A stretch of DNA of 64,000 bases from Hypholoma sublateritium FD-334 SS-4. Its lineage: Eukaryota > Basidiomycota > Agaricomycetes > Agaricales > Strophariaceae. Both the position numbers and the translations under genes were made by a program. The stretch spans positions 161,152-225,151 of the forward strand of contig KN817575.1 in the NCBI GenBank assembly GCA_000827495.1, given 5' to 3'. Below are positions 11,251 to 21,400 of this stretch, piece by piece. The stretch's first letter is position 1. Every line of letters begins with the position of its first letter. Below the pieces are notes generated by a model. That model searched no databases. It saw nothing but the letters and a program-made list of their open reading frames with translations, and was not told where the DNA came from.

Positions 11251-12248
11251 TTAAAATTGGTTACGTTTACGCTTGCAAGGGTGGGACGACGATGCAACGG
11301 GTGAGGAAGAGCCGACTAATGTTTGGGAAGAATTCCGCGGTGGCAAGGAATGCTGGAAATGATATGCGGCATTTGGTGGTGCGCGTGGATGCTCGATTGA
11401 GACCATGTAAGTATTGACTGCCTGATCAATGATATCTTCTAAGTCTTCAAAGGTGCTGAGGTCGGCTTCGAGATCTTTGCAGCGGGTAATCAAGGGACCG
11501 GCACCCACGTCAAGATAACTGTTTGTCGGTATGTCGAACCAACGCTTCTGGACAATGTCATACATTAACCATTTGGTCTTTGGCCAGTTACTGTATTCCC
11601 AGAATTGGATGTCATCTCTGAAGGAATAAAGGTTGTTGATGACAGTGCCTGTATGGGACATCCGGGTGCTTGGCTAGACAATAAATCAGTAATGTATACT
11701 GCAATCTGAAGTTATGTTTAACTCACACCAAAGAACATGTGGACGATTGTGGTACTGTTCACGGTAAGCTCTGGCGATATGTACGGAGATCCTTCTGTGT
11801 CGAGATCTGATTGCTCTGCAGTTGGCGAGGACCGCAAGGTAGCGCGATGTCCAGCAGGAGCACTAACACCCAACGCAGCTACCGCCAATTTGTCGTCTTT
11901 GAGCTTCTGCTTGAATTCGGCCACTTTGATATGAAGAAAATTATGCTGGGCATCGTTGAGAGGGTCGCTTTTGGGGCTCTTCAAGACGCATTGCCCATTG
12001 TTTCCTAAACACTGTAAGTTTGATCAGTTACTATCAATTGTACGCTGAAGAACATATTGTACCCAGAAGTAGCGTCTCCCCAAATCGTCCGGGTTTTTCG
12101 ACCCCATGCATACTTTAATGGTATGATCTGATCCCCTAGGACAGGACTTGAGATCGATGTCCCCAGGAGGCGTGACAGTGGAAAGGTAGGCTTCAGCTGG
12201 ACTGGGCATAATAGGTCTGATGTTGCTGACAGGATCTTGTTCGGCCAT
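11251..12248 (-). CDS. LYD-B: GRF-like Cys cluster plus LYD domain
   Basis: Three exons are well phased: 12248-12063, 12011-11727 and 11673-11251. Exon 1 and the start of exon 2 carry a Cys cluster resembling a GRF-type zinc finger: SCPRGSDHTIKVC, then GRRYFW joined by splicing to CLGNNGQC. The middle is linker with an Asp/Ser-rich part. The last exon gives NNLYSF, KWLMYDIVQKRWFDIPT and CKDLEADLSTFEDLED, paralogous to LYD-A, and ends in a basic CKRKRNQF. GRF fingers bind single-stranded DNA in other proteins; whether this four-Cys version does is inferred. The gene is divergent from the AT-hook gene at 12481 with 232 bp between. LYD-A lacks the Cys cluster. Confidence 0.65.
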
Positions 12249-13747
12249 TAAATAGCCCTCAGGCTAGCACTTGTATCAAAGTGTTTCCCAATTTGCTTGG
12301 GCCATATGCCGCTACATTCATGTGCGGTGCTTGGGCCGCTTTGTGGTCGTATCATTCTGGCCATGGCCCATGTATTGTTTAGGACATGCCACTCAAAGCG
12401 CGTGCAATTGTATTAAGTAAAGATGCTCTGCGGCGTGCGCGCTCTCCTCTTTCTATCCCCATCACCCAGATACCAACGCCATGCCACAAGGTGCTCCTAA
12501 TACTCGCTACAAGTGGTCTGCACGCCAGCATGCAATCCTTGAAGAGGAGATGTTATCCTTCCGAACAAACATTGCCAATATTATCGATATCGACAACCCA
12601 CAAACATCGGTGCTGACAGCGTGGAAACAACGAAGAGCCCAGGAGATTATGGACTTACCTGAGTTCAGAGGCGAGCTTGACTTCAGCGAGATTCCTGAAG
12701 TCCAATGGTGCAAAGTATGTCTTTCTCTTCACATCCTCTACACGCAGTTAATTCAATGATTATCTCTACAATAGGTGATCGTGGCCAAGTTTACCAATAC
12801 TTGGAACACGAAGATTGTGGGCAAGGCAGTCAAGATCGTCAAGAAGGGTAAAGTGAAACATGCGGTTGAGGCAGGGCTGGAAACGGTGACAGAAAACGAG
12901 GACTGTCGTATGAATCACCTGCTTCGTTCTTTCGCTCTTTTCTCCTGTGAAATCAAGCCACGCGACCTTTTTGCTTGAGAGAATGAGGATGAGCTGAAGC
13001 TCGAGACAGCGAAAATCATGAAAGAGAGGCGGGCCGAACCTAGTTTCACTGCGCCTGCACGTAACATGGCTCTGGCAACCCTCTGGCAGGGTCTCACTAG
13101 CGCACAGAAGGACATGTGGCACAGGCGCTCACAGATGATGGCGGACGATATTGTCACGTAAGCTGCTCATTTACTTGTCTGTTCTATGATTTGTGCTGAC
13201 TGTTGGAGCTAGCAATCGCCAAGAGTTTCCAACATTGATTGCGGAAACACTACAGGCATTGTGCGATCGAGGGCGACTTGGGACAACCATCATGGCTCTC
13301 AACTACGCATTCCGAGATGAGCATGATGGCCTCGTTTCTGGCGCGTGAGTACTATCAACAAATGCACCTTGGACTCCTCTCCTGATTGCGACGCTCATCT
13401 AGGGTTTATGTTGGTACTGATGTCTCAAAGAAGATGAAGTGTGTTACGCCAATGAAAACACACGACGAATGGTTCAATTTATGGAAAGAACACGCACAGG
13501 AAGTTGTTCCAGGTATGATATTGCTTCCCATTTGCTACTTCTATTTGCTGATTGCAGCACCGGAACTAGAATCAGTCGCATCGAGGCATGTTTTGGTCAA
13601 GATGAATGCCGATGGTTTTCCTCTCTTTCCGGAAATTCAGGAAAGGAAGGCAAATCCGGAGCAAGTTGCTGGGTCTCTCATAGCCTATATAACCGCACTT
13701 TGGGGTATGTAAACATCCTGAAAAAGCTGTTTGCAGAAACTGATGCA

Positions 13748-13901
13748 TGTAGAACTTTGACGTCCTAGTATTCGATACCCTGTTCAAACGGTAAAGAACC
13801 GTACAAACAACTAAGCGCGACTATCTACGAAAGATCCAAACTCCGCACTCCGCCCGGCCCGCGCACACGCACTGTGCACCTTCGGTCGAATATTTGCGTC
13901 A
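13748..13901. repeat. Left LTR (154 bp)
   Basis: Starts TGTAGAACTTTGACG and ends ATTTGCGTCA; about 97 percent identical by eye to the right copy, with only transitions between them. Confidence 0.9.
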
Positions 13902-14462
13902 CTTCCCCTCGAACACAGGCGCACAGTGGATGAGAAACGCTTCCCCTCGACTCAACCATATATACCATACCAATGCCATATGTTTTTCCCAACCATAAAT
14001 CTTGCATGATTTCATCCCNAGTGATCTTGATGCGTGAAACAAGCCTTCCAACCAGCTAACCTCACCAGACTCACCCCAACCTCAGAGCAGCTAGACCACT
14101 GTCTGAACCCAGATCCCTTNACCAGAATCTCNTCTTCATCATCCAGGTAGCTTGACCNCCACCTAACCATCCAGATCCTTCNACCAGATCATCTTGATGT
14201 CTTCTTCAACCAGGTAGCTTGACCACCACCAGAGTGCCCACCAGATCCTTCCACCAGATCCTCTCAGAGTGACTTGACCACCACCCTGTCCTCCCAGATC
14301 CACCTAGATCCCACCAGATGCAACCCAGATCCCACCAGCAGCTAGACCACTGCCAAATCTTCCAGAGACACCCATCCCCCCTCCCCAAGCAGCAAGACCA
14401 CTGCTGGAGCCTCCCTTCACCATTCCTCCCCTCATCCCCTCCTCATCCCCTACTTCCAGACC

Positions 14463-15075
14463 NNNNNNNNNNNNNNNNNNNNNNNNNNNNNNNNNNNNNN
14501 NNNNNNNNNNNNNNNNNNNNNNNNNNNNNNNNNNNNNNNNNNNNNNNNNNNNNNNNNNNNNNNNNNNNNNNNNNNNNNNNNNNNNNNNNNNNNNNNNNNN
14601 NNNNNNNNNNNNNNNNNNNNNNNNNNNNNNNNNNNNNNNNNNNNNNNNNNNNNNNNNNNNNNNNNNNNNNNNNNNNNNNNNNNNNNNNNNNNNNNNNNNN
14701 NNNNNNNNNNNNNNNNNNNNNNNNNNNNNNNNNNNNNNNNNNNNNNNNNNNNNNNNNNNNNNNNNNNNNNNNNNNNNNNNNNNNNNNNNNNNNNNNNNNN
14801 NNNNNNNNNNNNNNNNNNNNNNNNNNNNNNNNNNNNNNNNNNNNNNNNNNNNNNNNNNNNNNNNNNNNNNNNNNNNNNNNNNNNNNNNNNNNNNNNNNNN
14901 NNNNNNNNNNNNNNNNNNNNNNNNNNNNNNNNNNNNNNNNNNNNNNNNNNNNNNNNNNNNNNNNNNNNNNNNNNNNNNNNNNNNNNNNNNNNNNNNNNNN
15001 NNNNNNNNNNNNNNNNNNNNNNNNNNNNNNNNNNNNNNNNNNNNNNNNNNNNNNNNNNNNNNNNNNNNNNNNNNN
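14463..15075. other. Assembly gap (run of N)
   Basis: These are unknown bases. The 37 bases just left of the gap (14426-14462) are identical to the 37 bases just right of it (15076-15112), so the gap may join overlapping contig ends or cover a tandem array. Confidence 0.95.
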
Positions 15076-15295
15076 CTCCCCTCATCCCCTCCTCATCCCC
15101 TACTTCCAGACCTCCCAGACCATTCCCACATCCTGCTAATCCCATAGCCAGTAGAANAGCCCCAGTAGCCAATAGAGAGAGTGATTGATGAGCAGCCAGC
15201 CAGGAATAGAATAGTGGTTCAACCACCCCAGTGTGTTGCCAGAGAGTGATAGTACAGGGATTTGACCATCCCAAGGGTAAGAGAATAACCGTTTG

Positions 15296-15449
15296 TGTAG
15301 AACTTTGACGTTCTAGTATTCGATACCCCGTTCAAACGGTAAAGAACCGTACAAATAACCAAGCGCGACTATCTACGAAAGATCCAAACTCCGCACTCCG
15401 CCCGGCCCGCGCACGCGCACTGTGCACCTTCGGTCGAATATTTGCGTCA
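15296..15449. repeat. Right LTR (154 bp)
   Basis: Matches the left LTR end to end and is followed directly by the ATGCA target duplication at 15450-15454. Confidence 0.9.
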
Positions 15450-16429
15450 ATGCATCCCAAATGCTAGATTTTGCGTCACCGGCAGCTGAAGCCCAATGGG
15501 ATCACCGTGTTTTGTGGGATCTTATTGACAGGGAACCAGAACTATACTACGATACTGACCAATTCACACTACCTGCACCCTTGAAGACTATCATCGAGGT
15601 TACTGACGTCCTCAAGATATATACATTTGTCGCCTACTTCAGATCACTCCAAGCAAACGGGAAGCCTTTCCAATTCTATAAACAAAGTGAAGTCGGAAGC
15701 GATCCAGGCAGTGACGATGAAGACTCGGACATATTTCAGCTTTCACGTGTGTCTATGTCTGCCACCGCCATTGCACCCAAAGCTCCCACTATCGCCGTCA
15801 TGCCTGCAGTCCCTGTCTTCGCACCTCCTGCTCCAGTTGCACCTGCAGTTCCTGCAATACCCATAGCGCCTGTCGTCATACCCGAAGCCCCTGTTGTACA
15901 TACAGCTGTCGCTCCTGGATCCACTGCGACTGCTGCATATGTAACCCCCATTGTTACATCAGGAGCCCCTGTTGTTGTACCCGTAGCTGTTGCTCCAGCT
16001 GCCAGCACTGTTGCATCTGTGAAAACAAAGAAGCCACAAGGGCGACCTCCCAAAACACCTGCAGGTCCAATAGCACCTATCATTGCAGCCGCAGCTGTTG
16101 TACCTGGAGCTACCAACGCCGCCGCACCTGTACCCGAAGCGCCCGTGGCTGTGCCAGCAGCCGTTGCACCTGGCGCCATCACTGCTGCTATACCTACGGC
16201 CCCGGTCATTGCTCCTGCTGTACCTGTGGCTGCACTTTCAGGTATTGGGCCAGCCAACATCACCGTTACCGGGAAATCAAGAAAGCCACGAGGACGACCT
16301 TCCAAAATCTCTCAGTCATCGGAGCAAGCCAATACATCAGGTGGCGTGAAGACACTGAGGCCTCGAAATCAGAAGCGAGCAGCCGAGCAGCCTAAATTAG
16401 AAATTCAGCCTCCAAAGAAGAAAGCGTAG

Positions 16430-17180
16430 GTTACTCTCACTCGTGCGGGACTCATTGATTGATTGATTGCACCTTCATTACAGAAAAGCGGAGAAAGGGA
16501 TGAAAGGCTGGGAATGGGTTCCGATCGTAGTTGAAGGGAATGGATTAGGAGAGGGGTCGTCCACACCAGCTCTTGGTTAGATGTAGGTCCAGTTGGTCTT
16601 TAATGAGACGGAAATGATGCTGACGCTGCTTAAGTTGGTTTCATTCAATAACACTTCAACAATAACACTTTAACGAGTTGTTATTTAAGTCAATTTCGTT
16701 AAATACAGTAACTACCTTTTCATCTTTAATGATTCGATTCGAACCTTTTTCTTTAACCACAAAGATATTTTATTATTACTGATTGAAATACTCACCTGTG
16801 AATACAGAGGCGTCTCTAAATACTACGTACTTAGAATACTTGTCTTTAGAACACAGAGGCGTCTCTAAATACTACGTACTTAGAATACTTGTCTCTAGAT
16901 ACGAAGAAGTTAAGTAACTTAGATTGATTAGATCACTTATCTTTAAATGTTGCAAGAAGCATTTAAGTAGTACTACCCTTATTAAACAGTGTGGTCTGGC
17001 CTTAAATACCAGTTTGTAGGAGTTAAAGAGTGTTAGTACTGATTGAATAAGAACAGCCGCGCTTTAATGAGCAAATTGGTATATTTAAACAACGAAGGTA
17101 CTACTTAAATATATATGAAATCTACTTAATGAGCATATATGTAGGTACTTAAATAATGGTGCGATTAAAGAGAATTGCCC
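16430..17180. other. AT-rich spacer with TTTAAT motifs
   Basis: No coding frame is supported. The region is dominated by TTTAAT, ATTTAAAT and TTAAACAACGA-type words, like the spacer at 3136-3551, and contains one exact tandem pair (separate entry). It probably includes the 3' flank of the AT-hook gene and the 5' flank of the next gene. Confidence 0.5.
16799..16901. repeat. Two-copy tandem repeat, 49-bp unit
   Basis: The unit starting ACAGAGGCGTCTCTAAATAC occurs at 16804 and again at 16853 with almost no difference, giving a period of 49 bp. Confidence 0.85.
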
Positions 17181-17622
17181 ATGTTCATGGTGGACTATTT
17201 AATTAAAGTCCCTACGGTTACGGCTCCTGTCACATCTCCTGTCCGTTCCCAGCATCAGCCGGCCCCTTCCACGCCATCCCGCTTTCATGTTCAGTGCGAA
17301 TCGGCGTCAGCATCGACATCTGCAACTCAGGGACCCCCGGTGGTTGACCTTGTTGTTCCTGAGACGCAGTGGGATAATGATGATGATCCCGTCTGTTGGG
17401 TCATGATTTCCGGCAAACGCCCAGGCGTCTATGAAGATATGTGAGTATCTCTAACATTACTTGAGCACGCTGTCTTACTAATTGATTTCTTGTAGTGATG
17501 TTGCACAAGAGGCAGTCGGTTTGATTGGTATGCCAATGATTCAGGAGGCGAATTCATACAGCGAAGGCTGCTGTGTTTTCACTGAGGCGTATATGAATCT
17601 TTTCGTGGCTCGTCTGGCTTAA
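17181..17622 (+). CDS. RNase H1 N-terminal (viroplasmin-like) domain protein 2
   Basis: The first exon (17181 or a site inside it, to 17440) encodes a Pro/Ser/Thr-rich leader, then CWVMISGKRPGVYEDM. After an intron starting GTGAGT, the second exon (17496-17622) gives DVAQEAVGLIGMPM, then CCVFTEAYMNLFVARLA and a TAA stop. The pattern of a beta strand ending in GxxPGVY, a helix, and an aromatic FTEAY is the same as in the gene at 2370-3135, resembling the RNase H1 N-terminal domain. The start is uncertain because an acceptor at about 17209 could also join an upstream exon. It lies in the same orientation behind the AT-hook gene. Hybrid or double-stranded nucleic-acid binding is inferred from the fold family. 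Confidence 0.5.
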
Positions 17623-18467
17623 TGTCACTCACCGCAGCTCTCTCAACTCGCCACCACTCTCAATTTCATTATAGTTGGCTGCATGTGTTACATTTTGTAC
17701 TCCTACGTATCTCGGTGCTACATTATCTATGTATCTTGGTGCTACTTTATATATCCTATCAATTTGTCAACTTCCTGTGCTAGTACGTAGCTTGTGAAAT
17801 TATACCCTGTGGCCTGATCTTGTCTGTGCAACAGCGCAGTGTAACGGCTGGATTTTCGATGTGCAATGGTTGAACTGGAAACAACAATGAAGCTCTCTGA
17901 TTGGCTGGCGTAGCCGGCCCGCGTCGGGTGCCTAAAGTATCAAGTCCATTGCAAAACCATCTCCGCCATTCTGTGAGCTGCAGATGGAATTAGGGCATAA
18001 AAATTGCTGGAGAGAGGTCCAGTGGAGTATAGCTACAGATATAGGGTGTCCGGAAAGCATACAGACACCTACAGAACATTGTCATTTTCCCGAAAAACAG
18101 GTCAACTATAAACACGACTTATAGTATAGAACATCAGTTGCACCCTTGTTCATATTACCGAGTAAATTTTCAAAGTATCTAGGAATGTTCATATATGTCT
18201 GCCTGAGATTACTGAAGTGTTGTATATGTATTTAAGTGCTGTTGACTCTCACAATGAAATGTTTTAAAAGAGGATTCATTGATCCTCAGTGTGTGACAGA
18301 TCTGTATGGCACTTCACGGCTGCGCTATTTGATTAAATACACTTAAAGTTCGGTATATCACTAGGTCTATGCTATTACTTTGAAATACACAGGTAAATTG
18401 TGTCTTGAATACAAAATGTGGAGAGAATTTAAATTTTTAGAGACTTCATAGTTGTGGGATTCAATGT
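17623..18467. other. Intergenic, no gene seen
   Basis: AT-rich, no open frame with a recognisable motif. It ends at the TA target site of the 4.2-kb transposon. Confidence 0.5.
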
Positions 18468-18469
18468 TA

Positions 18470-21400
18470 CTGTACTATTACAACCGGTTGTTCACATCAC
18501 GCATCACAGCCGCCTGTGAACTGAACAAATAACAACTTCATCACGCATCACACAGGCCAGTGAACAATTGGTCCAAGTAAATTTTTTCGAGCCCCACAGG
18601 CATTTTTTTCCGCCAAATACATGCATTCTGTACTACCCAATGCTCCAGGAATCAACCCCGCCGAATAGAAGACGAGCTTTTTTGATATGCTGCCCCCTTC
18701 CTAAAGTTAACGAGGCTGTGTCGTCGTCAGGTAGCGGGATTTCGGTGACAGGCTCTTCCATTGATTCGACATCTTTGTCCTGGCCGAACGCAAGATCCTC
18801 GACCTCTGCAACACGCAGTAGATCTCCATCATCACCTACAAGGAACCCGGTGGCTGATCCAGAGCTGATATATGACTTGACAGCGTCGATGGGAACATCA
18901 CTAGAATCATCGATGGCTTCCGGTGAGAACTCTGGCTCTTCGATGGCGTCCACATTCATATTGTCCTGAGCAGTGGTATTCTGGGACAGCTCTTGGAACA
19001 AAACAGGATCGGTAATGTGGAGGTTACAAAGCATAGCGAGTGTCTCAGGGGATGTCATGCTTGCGTGTGAGCAGTTGAGCGAGCCTACACAACATTGTTC
19101 AAATGCCTGCCAATGGTGATAGAGTCAGGATCTTGGAGTGTGTAAAATGGGTGAAGTACCTACCTTGCAAGTAAGTGTTTCGTCACTGATATCTTGTATC
19201 GCATTAACAACCCATCCGACGGCGCAATCTTGCCAAACACCAAGCGTCACGTCGAGCTTGATATCATCACCAGATTCAATTTGTGCGGACACTTTGTCGA
19301 CAATGTCCCGATGAGCCGAGTGTTTTATGCTCAGCTTCATAACGCACTGTACGCCAACATCAAGGGGCTTCCAGATGCCCGTGCAGCCACCAGGTATGAA
19401 GATAATGATGATGGTTGGATGATGTAGCCTCATCCAATCGAGGAACTCAAGCGACTTGTGGACTGACCAGCAGTCGATCTTCCATATGGCGTATTGCGTT
19501 GACGGCAGACCAAGATCAGCTTTCATCCGCTCAAAATAAGGCGCAATGATCGTGTTGACAAGGATGCACATGGTCTCTTGAGTGGACCAGTACGTACTTG
19601 ACTTTGATGGTAGCATTTGAAAACCAAGGACCACGGCTTCAGCATAGCGAGCTGCATTAGGACTGGGGCACGACCTTGGTGTGGTTCCCATAAAAATAGC
19701 TTGCATGGGAAGAACAACGCCACTGGCTGAGATTGACGGGACGAGTGTGAATGCACACTTCTCCTCTTGTCCCACCGTTGACACCTGCTTTATGCCCAAC
19801 TCGTTCCACGTTTTCTGGGTTCCTTGCTGATAGACCAGTTGAGTCTGATCTGTGTTGATGCGAAGGGCAGCTGGGACGGCATAATCACGGATAATGTACA
19901 CCTCTCGAAGGTAAACATTTCGTAGAATTTCTTCATGGTTTGTAGGCAATTTTTGCGCCGCCTTCGTTGCTCGTCTCTCGGTCCAGTTCATCGATTGATG
20001 CAGAAACTTTCACACAAAGGAATCCAAACACTTGAATTGAGTTCTGTCACTTTGAATCGAGGTAAAGAGCTGGGGATTGCTTGCTTGAATTGTGGCAACC
20101 ATGATTGCACGAACAGTGACAAGTGAAAGCGCAACTCCTGCTTCACAAAGCGATGTGAGCTTCTTGGTGATTGATTCACGGAGGACAGAATAGGGTGCCT
20201 GAATATCTACTGAGTGAATGATTTGAAAATATCAAACATATGACGTACCAGAATTCCAGCATGGGTGGTATCGCCACCAGGTGCGTTTCCACGCTCAATC
20301 CAAAGGAGAACACTCTTTGTCCATTGAGAAACTCCCTGCACCTTTGCCTCTGCATCTATCCAGCATCCTACCACCTGTTTGGTAAGGCGCGAGAAGCTCT
20401 TCATGTTCAATTTCTGTGCCTCTCTGACTATTGCTCGAGGTGATCACGGTTTTCCTAAACGAATTGTTGCCATTTCAATTTGAGCCCATAGAAATGGTGT
20501 GAACCAATTCATATATTTTGCTGTGGTTGGTACGGCTGTGTGTTTTCGACCAGCTGGTTTTTTATGTACACGTAGATTCTCCTTGAACTGGCGAAGTGGC
20601 CGTGAGAGCTCGGCTGAATTTTCAATGGCCGTTTGAGCAGTATCAAGCGCCGAAAGAGTAAGATTGCGTTTCTATGTGCAATAATCTAAGGTCAGGAAAA
20701 TAAAGCAAAGATGAAGGGCATCACATACCCACTTTAATCCCTCCCTTGGTACCCATCCCTCTCAAAGTTTTCGCTCCTTAGATCGATTGCGATGGCGCTG
20801 CTGGCAGTCTCAAGCAAGTTCACGGATGCGTGAAGCCTTTTTGTGCTCATGTTCTTTGCTTTTTGCGGCTAACACCTTGTAGTTCTCTTTAATTCTCTGA
20901 AATTTGCTTTCGTCGGCTTCCTTCTTCTTGTCAGGTGTTGCAATAGCCCAAAATGATGTAATGGAAGTTTGGCGAGCTGGAGCAGGCTTTAAAGGGTGTG
21001 TTGGAGGTGCAGGAGCGACCTGGGGTGGTGTTGGTTCAGGTTCGGAGGCAGGCTGATGTTGTGGGCGAATCAGAATGATTGAAATTGGAAAATTCACCTC
21101 TGAATCAGACCCGGAGTCATTGTTGGCCTCAGCCGGCGCCAGTGGGGTGGTTTCTGCGTTCTCTGGATCAGGTAGGTCAGAAAGGTGATTAGGAACATTC
21201 TTGGCCGATGATTCAAGCTAGATAAAATGGATTAGCGACTGATAAATAGATAAACATTCAATGAACACACCTGTGCAATAATGTGACGCGCAACCGAAAG
21301 GAACCTTTGAAGTCTTTGTGCAATGATGTCAGATGGAGAAGGTCCAAGAAGTGGATGCTGTCCGCCACTGATGAGGTGATCAAGGGTGTTGTCCGCCAGG

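Larger units (their letters stand above)
13748..15449. mobile_element. TRIM-like non-autonomous LTR retrotransposon
   Basis: Two 154-bp direct repeats (13748-13901 and 15296-15449) begin TGTAGAAC and end GCGTCA, differ at five positions that are all transitions, and bound a non-coding interior. The exact 5-bp duplication ATGCA lies immediately outside (13743-13747 and 15450-15454). TG...CA termini plus a 5-bp duplication define LTR-type integration. There is no gag or pol, so it would need proteins from another element. The interior is CT/CA-rich with reiterated CTTGACCACCAC and CCAGATCC units, scattered ambiguous bases, and a run of N. Element orientation is not determinable. Confidence 0.9.
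12481..16429 (+). pseudogene. AT-hook protein gene split by a TRIM insertion
   Basis: The start at 12481 (MPQGAPNTRYKWS) leads through several exons: TAWKQRRAQEIMDLPEF, VIVAKFTNTWN, LWQGLTSAQKDMWHRR, FRDEHDGLVSGA, VGTDVSKKMK, HDEWFNLWKEHAQEV. After the element at 13748-15449 it continues with QMLDFASPAAEAQW and YYDTDQFTLP. It then runs through a long Ala/Pro/Val low-complexity region to two AT-hooks (QGRPPK, about 16040; RGRPSK, about 16290) and ends at 16429 in a lysine-rich tail. If the element and one copy of its 5-bp target duplication are ignored, the exon runs through in frame across the insertion point, so the gene was intact before insertion. Family function is unknown; AT-hooks bind the minor groove of AT-rich DNA. 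With the element present the protein would lose both hooks. A co-oriented RNase H1 N-terminal-like gene follows. Confidence 0.7.

Noticed and set aside
18040..18380. Possible extra transposon end in 17.6-18.4 kb (GGTGTCCGGAAAG word)
   Set aside because: No inverted partner or target duplication could be found.
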